64,000 nt of DNA from Panicum virgatum. Lineage: Eukaryota > Streptophyta > Magnoliopsida > Poales > Poaceae. Of this stretch, positions 11,676 to 22,366 are shown one piece after another. Made by a program: the position numbers and the translations under genes. How positions within the stretch are numbered: the first letter of the stretch is position 1; the number at the start of each line of letters is the position of its first letter. The notes below the pieces were generated by a model, which worked only from the letters and a program-made list of their open reading frames with translations, was not told the DNA's origin and searched no databases. The stretch lies in the NCBI RefSeq assembly GCF_016808335.1, contig NC_053153.1:12163033-12227032 (forward strand), given 5' to 3'.

Positions 11676-13726
11676 CTAGTCGATGCAGAGGTCGACTAGA
11701 TTTATTGGTGGGGTCTCCTTCAGGAGAGGTGCTCCAAGGGCCTTGCGGAGTGAGTCACATTGGAAGATCGTGTGAGAGCTCTTTGGGTGGATAAAGCACT
11801 TGCGTAGCAGTACTTTGTTGATCCTGTTTCCGCTCTGAGGTGATTCACCTTGATGTTGGGTGTGTGGTTTACCCTGAGGGCGGGTACTGATGGTTGCCGG
11901 CTTGTGCTTCTTGAAGGGAGCGGAAGCCCTTGGCGGAATGCGGTAGCTAGTTGGAAGAAGGGTTGTATGCCTCGATTTCCTCCCGTTCCTTTCTTCTTGA
12001 GATGATGACGTTGTGCGCATCACGCCCAATGTTGATCACACTGCGGAGGTCGCAGTTGGAGTAGTCGTAGTTGTCGCCTTGTTGTTCTTGTAGGGTGTTG
12101 GCGAGGCGCTGACGCCTGAACGCCCTCTTCTGGTTGAGCAGGCAATGACGTACATAGAGATCTTCTGCTGGATGTTGTTTGTCCAGTTGGACGGTGACGG
12201 TCACAGCTGGGGGAGGAGGAGGAGCAAGTAGGTCCTCCTTGGTAGTGACTTGGGCTTCTGTGATTGTAGGAGGAGTAGTTTCCATGCTGTCGGAAAGGTA
12301 CTCGTTGAAATCATCAGAATTGTAGTCATCAAGGTTAAGACGCTCCGTGGGATCACCCTCAGGTTCTTCGGCGATACGAACCATGAGGATTTCATGGCAA
12401 AGGTCTTGAATTTCTTGGTTTTGTTTGCCTGAGGACGTGTCTAGAGGAGTGCTCTGTTGGTAGGGCAGATCCGCTGGCTGTGAGCCGAAGGCGTTGGGAT
12501 CTTGTGCTTTCCTGAGATGCACTGTCCGTCCTTGCGGTGTTGCATATATAATCAGGTTAGGAAGAGAATCCTGATCGGACGCGGGTTTCTTAGCCGAGTT
12601 GGACTCGACTTGTTTACTATACTGGATTAGGTCGTCCAGTTGTTCCTCCGGGTCGGAGGAGTACTCGGATTCGGAGTCGGCTATGCCACCGATTTTTGAG
12701 TATGTATACTTTGGGTGAGCGAGAAGCGGTATGCCCACCTCTACATAGAGGGCGTTCTCGTTCATCCAGTGTAGTAGGAGTTAGCCCCTCAGGCTCTTTA
12801 ATCCAGGGTTTATCATAGATTGAGTCACTGGATTGTTCTGGGGCCTTGGCTTTTCCTTTTTTAAGTTTGGTCAGTTCCCAAAGAGCGCCGGCATGCTCGG
12901 TTGGTTTGGCCATGGCGTCCATGAACAGCTCGACATTATCTGACCACTCTTCAAGATCGTCAAATGGTTCAAAGTTCTCGAGACTGTTCATGAAGCAATC
13001 AAAGTCTTGATCGAACTTGGACTCGACTGGTTTCGGAGTCCGAGTGTGAGCAGGTTTCGGTGAAGGGCTCTGAGGTATCCTGGAGATAGACGGTTCCATC
13101 CGAACAAGCCGGGGGTTTGTCTCACCACCTCCCCCGCAGATTCCTCCTCCCGATTTCTGCTCTTTGTTTTGCAGAGTGCTTTCAGCCACCTTAATGCAGT
13201 TAGCAAGCTTTGAATTTACCCGATCGATCCCTGAGAGCATGTCGCCCGACCTCTTCTGTGGCGGGTTTAGTGCTTTAGGATTCTGCTGAGGCGCAGATGA
13301 GCTGAGAGCGGTTTCTGCAAGTTTGATGCAGCTCTCTATCAATCATGAAACTTGATCTACTCCAGCGAGTAGTTCTGAGCTTTTGATCTTGGGGCGTTTG
13401 ATTGTCTTCAGATGAGCCAGGTATTTTCCAAGAGTTTTGGAAAAGTAAGGCTTTTCGGAGTTAGAATTTGTGTCGAACTCGACCAAACCAAGAGTTCGGT
13501 TTTGAGTTGTCATGTTTCCTGGGTTGTCCGAGTCGAGTTCGGGTGGAACTCTTTTCTTGTCGGGATCCGCAGTCTTGCGGATGTCGACGAGTTGGGAGCA
13601 GGTTTTCGATTTAGGCATGACAAGGTGGATAGAGAAGCCTCCCGTTCCGTCAGCCGTGCAAGCCCAGGAACCGAAAACGAAGGTTGTGCCTTCCGGCACG
13701 TTGTTGGCGTCGCTTGATCCGGCCAT
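11676..13726 (-). pseudogene. gag of inner element
   Basis: Consecutive minus-strand frames (13343-13726, 12617-13342, 11947-12765, 11676-12029) together make a gag-like protein. The N-terminus (from the ATG near 13726) has the same TTFVFGSW...GGFS pattern as the outer gag (ATFIFGSW...GGFD). The last part carries a zinc-knuckle-like CFIHPKSSHTIFQC, related to CPIHPKSNHSMWEC of the outer element. The central Retrotrans_gag domain of the outer copy is not visible here. Frame changes and a stop at 13342 show damage. It is followed by the tandem array rather than by protease. Confidence 0.75.
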
Positions 13727-13753
13727 CGAATTCGTTGGTGAACTCGCCGAATC

Positions 13754-13772
13754 CCTTACCTAGCGCGCCAGC
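13754..13772 (-). other. Primer-binding-site-like sequence, inner element
   Basis: The sequence next to the 5' LTR reads, on the minus strand, TGGCGCGCTAGGTAAGG after a two-base spacer. It matches the outer element's site apart from one base in the palindrome. The priming tRNA was not identified. Confidence 0.55.
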
Positions 13773-14188
13773 TGTCAGTGTTTACCGCCAAGCCTGCTCA
13801 GGGATACCCTTAGCAGTAGGGTTTGTAGGTAGGGATCGACTGCTCTAGAACTCGATGGTGCAAGGAACATAAAGATTTAGACAGGTTCGGGCCGCGAGTT
13901 TGCGTAATACCCTACGTCCTGTGTGGTTTGTATTGCCTTAGGTGTTGATAAATTGTTTGGAGGGGTCCCTGCCCGCCCTTATATATCTGGGGGGACAGGG
14001 TTACATGGAAAGTCCTAGACGAGTACAGTTGGAGTCCTACTACAACACGATCGGGTAGTTTCCTTTGTACTGCAGCTAGTTCTATGCATATTCGGGTAGT
14101 TACAAAAGAGGTAAGGTACATCCATGAGTTATTCCTAACTCTAGAACATTCTATGTCTATAAGCAGTCCCGCTGTCCCGGGTCTGACA
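13773..14188 (-). repeat. 5' LTR of inner element
   Basis: A 416-bp repeat paired with 4879-5294. It contains a minus-strand TATATAAGGGC box near 13978-13988, the likely element promoter. Its outer edge is followed by the GGTAC target duplication. Confidence 0.93.
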
Positions 14189-14838
14189 GGTACACCAAAG
14201 ACGCACTTGGTTGGGTTGAGCTTCTAGCAGAATTTTCGAAGGCTGTTGAAGGTCTCTTCTAGGTCAGTAATGAATTGATCCTGGGTCTTGGTTTTGATAA
14301 TGACGTCGTCAACATAGGCTTCAATATTGCGATGTAGCTGATCGGAGAAGCACAGCTGTATCACACGCTGGTAGGTAGCGCCAGCGTTCTTCAACCTGAA
14401 CGACATGGTCTTGTAGGCGTATGCCCCGTAAGGGGTGATGAAGGCCGTCTTGATTTGGTCTTCGTCTTTCAGGGCTATCTGATGATACCCTGAGAAGCAA
14501 TCAAGGAAGGATAACAGGACACATCCTGCTGTCGAGTCGATTACTTGATCAATACGTGGTAGCCCGAAAGAATCCTTTGGGCAGTGCTTGTTTAGATCAG
14601 TGTAGTCGACGCACATCCTCCACTCATTGTTGTTCTTCTTCTGGATGAGCACAGGGTTGGCTAACCAATCAGGATGGTAGACTTCCTTGATGAACCCTGC
14701 TGCGAGTAGTTTTGCCAGCTCTTTCTTGATGGCTTCTCGCTTGTCCGGTGAGAACCGCCGTAACCGTTGCTTTTTTGGTGTGGCTTTAGGGTCGACCTTC
14801 AAGGCATGCTCGATCAACTCCTTGGGCACCCCTGGCAT
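14189..14838 (-). pseudogene. RT N-terminal half, outer element
   Basis: Encodes Gypsy RT motifs in order: RMCVDYTDLNKHCPKDSF, LSFLDCFSGYHQIAL, FITPYGAYAYKTMSFRLKN and the catalytic box AYVDDVIIKTK (the Y-V-D-D metal-binding pair). A TAG stop follows near 14227, and the reading then continues to the insertion point at 14188. The remaining RT is at 4219-4878. Confidence 0.92.
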
Positions 14839-15048
14839 ATCCGCTAGTTTCCACGCGAATACGTCTCAGTTGGCCCTAAGGAAGTTGACGAGCTCGAGTT
14901 TCTATTTGTCACCCAGTCCTGCTCCGATGATGGCTGTTTTGGAGTCGTCTCCCTCTTGTAGCTGGATAGTCTTGGTGCCCACATCACTAGTCGGTTTAAC
15001 CGATGATTGGCTTGGCTTCTTGGAAGGCATTGACTCCTTGAGTGAGAG

Positions 15049-15500
15049 TTACTTAGCAGCAGCAAGTATTTCGCTGACAGAGCTAGGGACCCGGATTGTG
15101 GCAGCATGATCAATTGCTTCCTTGTCGCACACGAAAGACTTAAGGAGGTCTCCACGTAGTGAAAGGACTCCTGTGTTGCCTGGCATCTTGAGGAGCAGGT
15201 AAATAAAGTGCAGTACTGCCATGAATTTGGCTAGTGCAGGTCTTCCCAAAATAGCATGGTAGGAAGATTCGAAGTCGGCTACTTCGAATTTGATGTATTC
15301 TGTCCGGAAGTTTTGTTCTGTACCAAATGTGACTGGGAGAGTAACCGAGACAATTGGAGTAGAGAAATTTCTGAGGACGATGCCGTAGAACGGAGCCTTG
15401 CTTGGAGTAAGCAGACTCATGTAGTTGCGGCCCATCTTTACCAATGTGCTTGCAAAGATCAGGTTGAGCCCACTTCCACCGTCGATGAGTACTCGAGTAA
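15049..15500 (-). pseudogene. Aspartic protease region, outer element
   Basis: In frame upstream of a TTG at 15444, the minus strand reads LIDGGSGLNLIF, the D-G-G-S active-site form of a retropepsin (D codon at 15481-15483). Farther on are the flap-like region and AILGRPALAKFMAV, the usual second conserved motif of Gypsy proteases. The frame closes near 15049 and a linker to RT follows (14838-15048). Confidence 0.85.
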
Positions 15501-15530
15501 GCTTGGAGCCCTGGACGACTGGATTGAGTA

Positions 15531-17973
15531 CTAGCGGGAACTTTCTAGGTTCAGAAAAGCTGGTCCATTGATCTTCCCTGCTGAAGGTAATAGGGACCTC
15601 ACTGTATTTGAGTGGCCTCTGAATTGCTGGCTCAATTGAGAGGATCTCTCTGAGTAGGAGCTTCTGAGCTCTTTTGGAGAAGCTAGGATCTCCTCCAAAT
15701 ATGACGTTGACGACGTTTTGTTGTGTTGGAAACCATCATGGTCTTTCTTGTCATCTTCATTATCTTTATCTTGTTTTTTCTTAGGAGCGTCTGCAGGTGC
15801 CGATTGGAAGGATTTGCGCAGGATCGTGCACTCCCACATCGAGTGGTTGCTCTTGGGGTGGATTGGGCATCTCTTGTTGTGGAGAATTTTGTCGAACTGA
15901 TCCTGCGGCTTGTCGCCCTTCTTACCACGCGGGGTGTAATCCATAGTGCCGACTGTATCGTCAGGCTTGCGCTTGCGCGCAAGATCCCACTGGTTGCTAG
16001 GGCCTCCACGATCGTTGTAGCGCTTCCAATTGTTGTCGTTATTGCAGTGGGGGAAGCGACTGCGTTCTTGCTCCTCTTTGTCAGCCCAGCTCTGCATCAT
16101 ATTCCGTAAATCTACCACTGTTTTGAGCGCGATTACGCCTGAAGTCGCGGTATAGGGATTGGACGGTGATGCCGCTCTGGAAGTAGTCGATGATGTCGTC
16201 GTCTGCGACGTTGCAGATGGTGGCTCTTGTGTCGAAGAAGCGCTTGATGTAGGATCTGATCGACTCGTCTTGCTCCTGTTTGCACATGGATAGGGCGTGT
16301 CGAGTAGCTACTCGGTGTAGCAACTCTTGGAAGTTGTCGATGAAGGCCTTCTTGAGGTCATCCCACGAGTGTATGGACTCGCGCGCCAAGCTTTCAAGCC
16401 ACGTGAGGGGTGCGGGCTCCAGGGCCATCGGAAAGTAGAGGACCTTGGTGTTGGTGTCTCCCCCTGCAACACTAACAGTGGTCGAGTATAAACTTAACCA
16501 TTGAGCAGGGTCTTGCTTACCGTCGTACTTCTAGATGTTTGTCGGCTTGAAATCCTTTGGGTACTCGATGTTGTCGAAGACTCTGCTGAGGGCGGGGAAG
16601 CGATCGGAGTTGTCCGCAAGCTGTGCTCTGCGTCTTGCATTGATGATATCCCGTGCGTCCATGATGGAATCGGCTACCTCTTCTCTGTTGTTCCCGCGAT
16701 TATTGTTGTTGTGGTTTGGCTGAGGCTCAGGGGCTTGGTTTACTGGTGGTTGGCCGCCCCTGGGGCGATGGCTGCTTGCGGCTTCTTGATCCTCTTGATT
16801 TCTTTGGTTTTCCTGCTCCTGTTGTTGTTGACGCTGGTGGCCTCCAGAGGTACGGCTTGCCTGAGGTATGACTGTTGCAGTAGCCCTTGATCGCGTACCG
16901 TGGAGTGAGGCCAGCGGGTTCTGTCTCTCGAGTTGTGCAACAGCGTTCTTGGCGAGATTTATGACTCGTTCTATCTTTGGATTGCGGGGCATCGTCATGA
17001 GTCGCAAGGTTGCTTCTGTCATCGCAGCGATTGGTGTTCTGAAGACCGAGTCTGCGACGTTGTTGAATTCATTGTTGAGGTTACGCGAAGGAAGACGGGC
17101 ACGTTCAGCTACATGAACCCTGCGCTCCTCTTTACGTCGATTTCTTGCCCTGCGAGCTGTGCGAGTAGCTTCATCTTCATCTGGTGGAGCATCTTGGGTC
17201 AGATTATCTGCTGAAATCTGATCCAAGGCTTCGTTTGGATCATGCTGACTAGATTCAGGTTGTTGGGTGATGATTGGAACCAAACGTTCAGGCGAGAAGC
17301 TTTCCAAATCTGAGTCGTAGTCAGTTAGAACAGTTTCTTCGGAGCCAGTTTCCCTCTCGGTTGCGAGAGGAGTACCGTGTTGGAATGGAAGATCATCAAT
17401 ACTTGCGACTTCCCGAAGGTTGTCGAGTAGTTCCGCGAGAGTATGACTTCGGCAAGATTAGAGTTGCATCTTTGCAAACGCATTGGTGATGCGATCCAGG
17501 CTGCCTTGAGGTGACTTGACTGGATCTGGGTATACGTCGAAAACGGGTGCCTCCCGGCTAGCGGTGACCAAATAGTTTTCGACGCGGAGTAGATGATCCA
17601 AACTATTTTCATAGATGGATTTAATCATCTGTTTATAAGCAGATGATGAATTGCGCAAGCCGAAAACGGGTTGAGCAAAAAGAGTCCCAATCCGAGTAGA
17701 TTTCGGTTTGAGATTGATCAAAGTTCGAGTGGAACTCGAGTTGTCTTCGAGTTTCGCCTCGATCTCCTTGGCGAGGTCCGGAAGCAACATGATGTCGTGA
17801 TCATTTGATCCGACGAGTTTGTTGGAATCTTCCGACGTGGTGATCTTCGGTGCAGGAGAGTTGGTTAGGTGGCTGTCGAAGCCACCCGAACCATTGGCGA
17901 CGCAGACCCACGAGCCGAAGATGAAGGTGGCGCCTTGAGGAGGCGCCATGGTGCTGAAAGCGAAGGTGGCCAT
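15531..17973 (-). pseudogene. gag of outer element
   Basis: It starts near the ATG at 17973 (or 17949). The N-terminal part is linked to an acidic, glutamine-rich region (16531-17307). The Retrotrans_gag domain is at about 16081-16428 (LTWLESLARESIHSWDDLKK, then FIDNFQE, then RFFDTRATICNV). A CX2HX...C zinc-knuckle-like block (CPIHPKSNHSMWEC) lies near 15800-15850. The protein forms the virus-like particle in this family. The frame is interrupted between these sections, so the copy is defective. Confidence 0.82.
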
Positions 17974-18000
17974 CGAACTCGTCGATGAACTCGCCGACTC

Positions 18001-18019
18001 CCTTACCTGGCGCGCCAGT
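18001..18019 (-). other. Primer-binding-site-like sequence, outer element
   Basis: Directly inside the 5' LTR the minus strand reads ACTGGCGCGCCAGGTAAGG, a palindromic TGGCGCGCCA core shared with the inner element. The position fits a tRNA primer site; the tRNA was not identified. Confidence 0.6.
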
Positions 18020-18435
18020 TGTCGGTGTTTACCGCCAAGCCTGCTCAGGGATATCCTTAGCAGTAAAGTTTGTAGGTAGGGTTCGACGGCTCTAGAACTC
18101 GATAGTGCAAGGAACACAAAGATTTAGACAGATTCGGGCCGCGAGTTGCGTAATACCCTACATCCTGTGTGGTGGTTTGTATTGCTTTAGGTGTTGATGT
18201 CTTTCGAGGGGGTCCCTATCCGCCCTTATATATCTGGGGGACGGAATTACATGGAAAGTCCTAGCCGAGTACAGTTGGAGTCCTACTACAGCACGATCGG
18301 ATAGTTTCCTTTGTACTGCAGCTAGTTCTACACCTATTCGGGTAGTTTACAAGAGAGGTAAGGTACATCCATGAGCTATTCCTTACTCTAGAACATTCTA
18401 TGTCTATAAGCAGTCCCGCTGTCCCGGGTCTAACA
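18020..18435 (-). repeat. 5' LTR of outer element
   Basis: About 416 bp, starting TGTCGG and ending TAACA on the plus strand. It aligns along its whole length with both inner LTRs. A small local change near 18188-18215 (shorter TTGATAAATTG region) separates it from them. A minus-strand TATA-like box lies near 18226-18236. Confidence 0.9.
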
Positions 18436-18689
18436 ATCACCGTTGAATGGAGATTAACGACGTATACTTGTTTCGAAATAAAGATTTTTTAAGCTTCTAG
18501 ATGATTTCAATGTGAGCCTGAATAAATATATCACTAGAGTGTCAAAATAATCTTTTCATAATAAAAATTTTTATTATACTTCTTTCAATAATTCATTATA
18601 AAAAATTAATTACCATATATGGTCATATATACAAGTAAATCACATGAACTCTCTAAATTCATTCTAAAAATTTCCACTGTCCACATTGA

Positions 18690-19830
18690 AAGGATCTTTA
18701 GATGTCGCCTAAAAGGGGTGAATAGGCGTTCTAAAAATTCTGCACAAATCAGCACTTAAAAACACTGTTAGCACAGAGACCGGTCAGACCGACCAGGCAG
18801 ACCGGTCTAAAACTTAGCCGCTGAAATAAAATAGGCAACCGGTCAGACCGTTTGTAGGGACCGGTCAGACCAGTCCTATGCAGAACCTTCCCAATATCAA
18901 AGTTTCTCACCTCTTTGACTCTAGCACAAATATAACTTGTTGTAGTGCCTCTGCTGGTTATATCAAATATATTTCTAGTCCCTGCACACACAGAAACAAC
19001 ACAACCAAATAGATCGAAGCGGAAGCACAAAGTAATAGCTAGAGAAATGAGTAGTGAGACAAATCACAAGGAGACACAAGGATTTGTTTCCCGAAGTTCA
19101 GATTCACCAAAGTGAATCCTACGTCTCCGTTGAGGAACTCGTAGGGCTTGATCTCTTGCAACTCGATCTCTTGAGTTGGGTCTTTTTCAACCACTCCTGC
19201 TCTACATTATCTTGATCCTTTCCACAAGGGGGCAAGATCACGCCCGCACAGACTTGCCGCTGCTCACCACACTGTTGGGAGCTAGCCAGCGACGCCTAGC
19301 AGTCTAGGAGGCTCACCTCCAAGAGTAACAAAGGCAAATTGAATCTTTGATAGAACCAAGAGTGCTCAAGCTATGGTTGCTCTCAGTTGCTCGAAATGCA
19401 GCTCTTAGAATGGTCACTTTGCTCACAAACAATCAATCTTTCAACCCAATCTAATGATATGCAATCTAGTTAGCACAACTCACAAAGAGTGTTGGGGAGA
19501 GCTAGTTGGTCAAGAAAATGCCTCAAAAATCTCAGAAATATGCAAGGAACCAGCAGCCCCCGCAAGAGAGGGCCAAGGGGTATAAATACCCACACTTCAA
19601 AAACTAGTCGTTGAGACTGTCAGACAAGACCGGTCTGGCTAAAACTAGCCGTTGCTCCCCCTGACCGGTCAGTCTGGGCCAGAAAACCCCAAACCCCCTA
19701 TTTAGAAGACCCTATTTAGTTCATCAAGTCAAGACTTAATCATTCAAGTATTTCTAAGTTAGTTTTTAGAGGTTTTCTCTCAAGATCTTCACTTGGGTGA
19801 TCTATGATAGTACGGCATATATATACTCAA
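18690..19830. mobile_element. Degenerate LTR-like or other TE remnant
   Basis: No coding is seen. The stretch starts with a GATGTCGCCTAAAAGGGGTG-type block common at the ends of grass LTR elements, and carries several GACCGGTCAGACC-type palindromes (about 18779, 18838, 18860, 19627, 19662). The remainder looks like LTR or untranslated sequence. The family was not assigned. Confidence 0.45.
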
Positions 19831-20329
19831 GATCAAATATGAAACACAATTCAACTATTTGAGTTTTGAATCATTTTAGTCTTGCCATACTTTGTATTGT
19901 CAACCTTGAATTTCAACATTACATTTTTTCCATGAACAAATCCATATTTGAGCTAATAACTTAAAAATTCTAAGTCTTACAGAAATAGCGTCGCAGTAAG
20001 TAATCGGGAGGCAGCAGGTGCGTGGATTTTGGTGTGTCCAAGAACGTAGGGGATCCGGATCGCGTTCGGAGTTCCCTTGCCACGAGCTCACGATGGGAAC
20101 GCCTGCAGATTCTCTCGTGCCAGTACGTCAACTTCACTACTTGAGCCCCGTGGGGGTATTGACTCTTTTGTTACGGAGTAGTACTTAGCAGCTTCCAAAT
20201 GAGCCTATCATGCATAGGTAATGCCTACCTAGTAGTATCTATCATATATCTTCTGATTATTCCTAGCCCAGAATAACAACAGAAAAGTTGGGGGAAAAAA
20301 GTCCTCATCGAGAAGAAGCGAGTCCTGAA

Positions 20330-20640
20330 CAGAGCATTAAATAAAGTTCGCGAAAACTTTTTAGAGTATTAAATAAAGTCTAATTACAAAACCACCTGTA
20401 AGACCCTTAGTAAATTTGCGAGACCAATCTAATGAGGTCTTTGACCGCACGATTAAAGGATGGAACTGTAGCATCACTGTAGCAAATCATAAATTAATTA
20501 CCGTCATTAGATTCGTCTCGAAAAGTTATATTCATCCGTAAAAAAAATCACAAATAAATTTCGTTTAGTACTCCATACATGCATTCGTGTTTTTTGAAAA
20601 AAAATCGGCGTCTCAACCAAACACGCTGCAAACCTTTCCA
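20330..20640. mobile_element. MITE of the GAGACGAATCTAATGAG family, copy 1 (diverged)
   Basis: It contains the paired, inverted words GCGAGACCAATCTAATGAG and TTAGATTCGTCTCG, the CACTGTAGCA block, and an end reading CAACCAAACACGC. It shares this layout with 41758-42090 and 63490-63832. Ends and target duplication are not clear. Confidence 0.6.
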
Positions 20641-22366
20641 GCGTGAGGTGACCCATATGCTCAAAAAAAAAGTGAGGTGACCCACCAGAAATCTCACGAT
20701 AACAAAAGGAAAAGAAAATTCAGTATTCCTTGAACCAAAGAAAATACTTATTCACCAACATGGACTTATTATTACGTACTGCAATTAGAATATCGAGGCG
20801 GGAGGAAAAGTATTTGTTTGTTTAATATTCCCCGCACGAAATGGTGACGTCCTGGCTGTGCGCACCAACCGGCCGCCGTGGACCGCGTCTATGTACACCG
20901 CGCCTACGGGAAAAAAGGCACGGACTACGGGAGCAGACCGGCGAACACACGTATCGGCCGTGATGTGATGCGATGCGTCCACCGGTACAATTCGTGGCAT
21001 TCAATTGATGTCACGTCGGTTTCAAATTTAAAGCTGGCCATTTTCTTTTTTAAACAAAAGATTGGCCGCATACTTTTGAAATTTCGAATTCCACTAGGAC
21101 TGGTGTTTATTTGCGACTTTGCGTTTAGTACCTCAGTTGATTAGGGACACGAGAAAGGAGAAGCACGGTAAAGTTTCGAACTACGCGAGGCGTCCATGGG
21201 CATGGAGGGATGGTGGGGGCCATGTGGTGCATGGATCGTGGTGCACGCGCGATTCGACCATCCATGCTTTTGACATCGCACATGATACAGTACAATTCTG
21301 TCAAGTGAATAGCCAACACACAAATTAGGTGACCCCATTCAAAAAGTGAGCACCTTCCATTTCATCGTACACACATATAAATTTTTATCTTCACGGTTTT
21401 TTATGAAAACGAAATAGATCTAGTACCACTGGTAGTACTTTAACAAACCTAATTTGCGAAAAAAATGTTATCTGCCGCCATTCCCCCTCTTTTAAATGCG
21501 CCCTAACTTTCACAAGAGAGAGCTGCCTTGATTAAATCACTCGATAAAAATTACACTTCAATAACTCATTTTTTTTAAACCTACACTTCAATAACTCGAC
21601 ATACAGTATCTCGACTAGATCGAAATATTTTTTTCTCTCTCCTCTCTTCCCTTGCATTGAGTAGACAAAACAAAAGCACCTCGATTGAGCCAAGCAGCCC
21701 TGTACGTGCCCTGGCAGCGTGGCAGCGCCCATTCACTCGGGCCGCCTGCCACGCCCACGCCACCTCAAATCTAACCTCACCTGGACCGGTCAAACAGTGC
21801 TTCACGTACCCCCGCTACGAGGCTACGACCACAAGCATCGCGTCACAGGTTTCCCCGAGCCGTCCCCAACCCCCACCGGCAGGGGCGAAAGCGCGGGCCC
21901 CACCCAACCAGAAAAGCCACCACGGGCAGAAACGACCAGCCGCCTACCACGGACCGCGTCCATGCGGATGCGCGTCGCGACGACGCCTCGCCTTCGCCGC
22001 CTACCCCCGCCGCGCAGCCCGCACCCCACCCCACTCGTGTGGGAAGGGGGAACTGCGAGAGCCAGACCCAGACGTAACGAGACGGAGCCACGGAGGAGGA
22101 GGCGCCGCACCGCACCGCGCCGCAGCGCAGCCAGCCCACGCCACCACCTCGTCCACGGTCCTCCTCGTTCCCTCGCCCCCCACCTCCACCACCACAAAGT
22201 TCGCGTTGCGCCGCGCGACGCCCCGCCACGCCGCGCCCCCTCTCCTCTCGGAGAGATCCTCCTCCCGCGCAGCAACCGCCCGCCGCCGCGCGGGCACACC
22301 ACCACCGCCCACCCAACCCCGCCCGGGGCGCCGATCTCGTGCCCAGCGCGTCGCGGAGGTGGGGGG
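20641..22366. other. Intergenic and upstream region of the EDR2-like gene
   Basis: 20641-21650 holds no gene that I can support; a short direct repeat GTGAGGTGACCCA occurs at 20646 and 20681. From 21700 the GC content rises sharply, marking the CpG-rich promoter and 5' UTR of the gene starting at 22367. Long overlapping frames on both strands here come from the GC bias. Confidence 0.6.

Larger units (their letters stand above)
4879..14188 (-). mobile_element. Inner non-autonomous Tat-type LTR retrotransposon inserted in the outer RT
   Basis: It is bounded by two 416-bp LTRs (4879-5294 and 13773-14188) in the same orientation, each starting TGTC and ending GACA on the plus strand. The 5-bp target duplication GGTAC lies at 4874-4878 and 14189-14193. 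Inside are gag (minus, 11676-13726), a tandem array (10190-11410) and an antisense ORF (plus, 6996-9934). No protease, RT, RNase H or integrase motif was found, so it must depend on another element for transposition. The LTRs differ at roughly 20 sites by eye (about 5%), which suggests a moderately young insertion. Confidence 0.92.
1..18435 (-). mobile_element. Outer Tat-lineage Ty3/Gypsy LTR retrotransposon, left end outside window
   Basis: Reading on the minus strand from 18435 there is a 5' LTR, a primer-site-like sequence, gag, protease, RT, RNase H, integrase, a ~120-bp tandem array and an antisense additional ORF. The gene order RT-RNase H-integrase identifies Ty3/Gypsy. The antisense ORF between integrase and the 3' LTR, plus tandem repeats, is the known layout of the Tat lineage. 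The 3' LTR must lie left of base 1. A related element (4879-14188) is inserted in RT. Several in-frame stops and frameshifts in pol show that this copy cannot make a full polyprotein. Confidence 0.9.
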
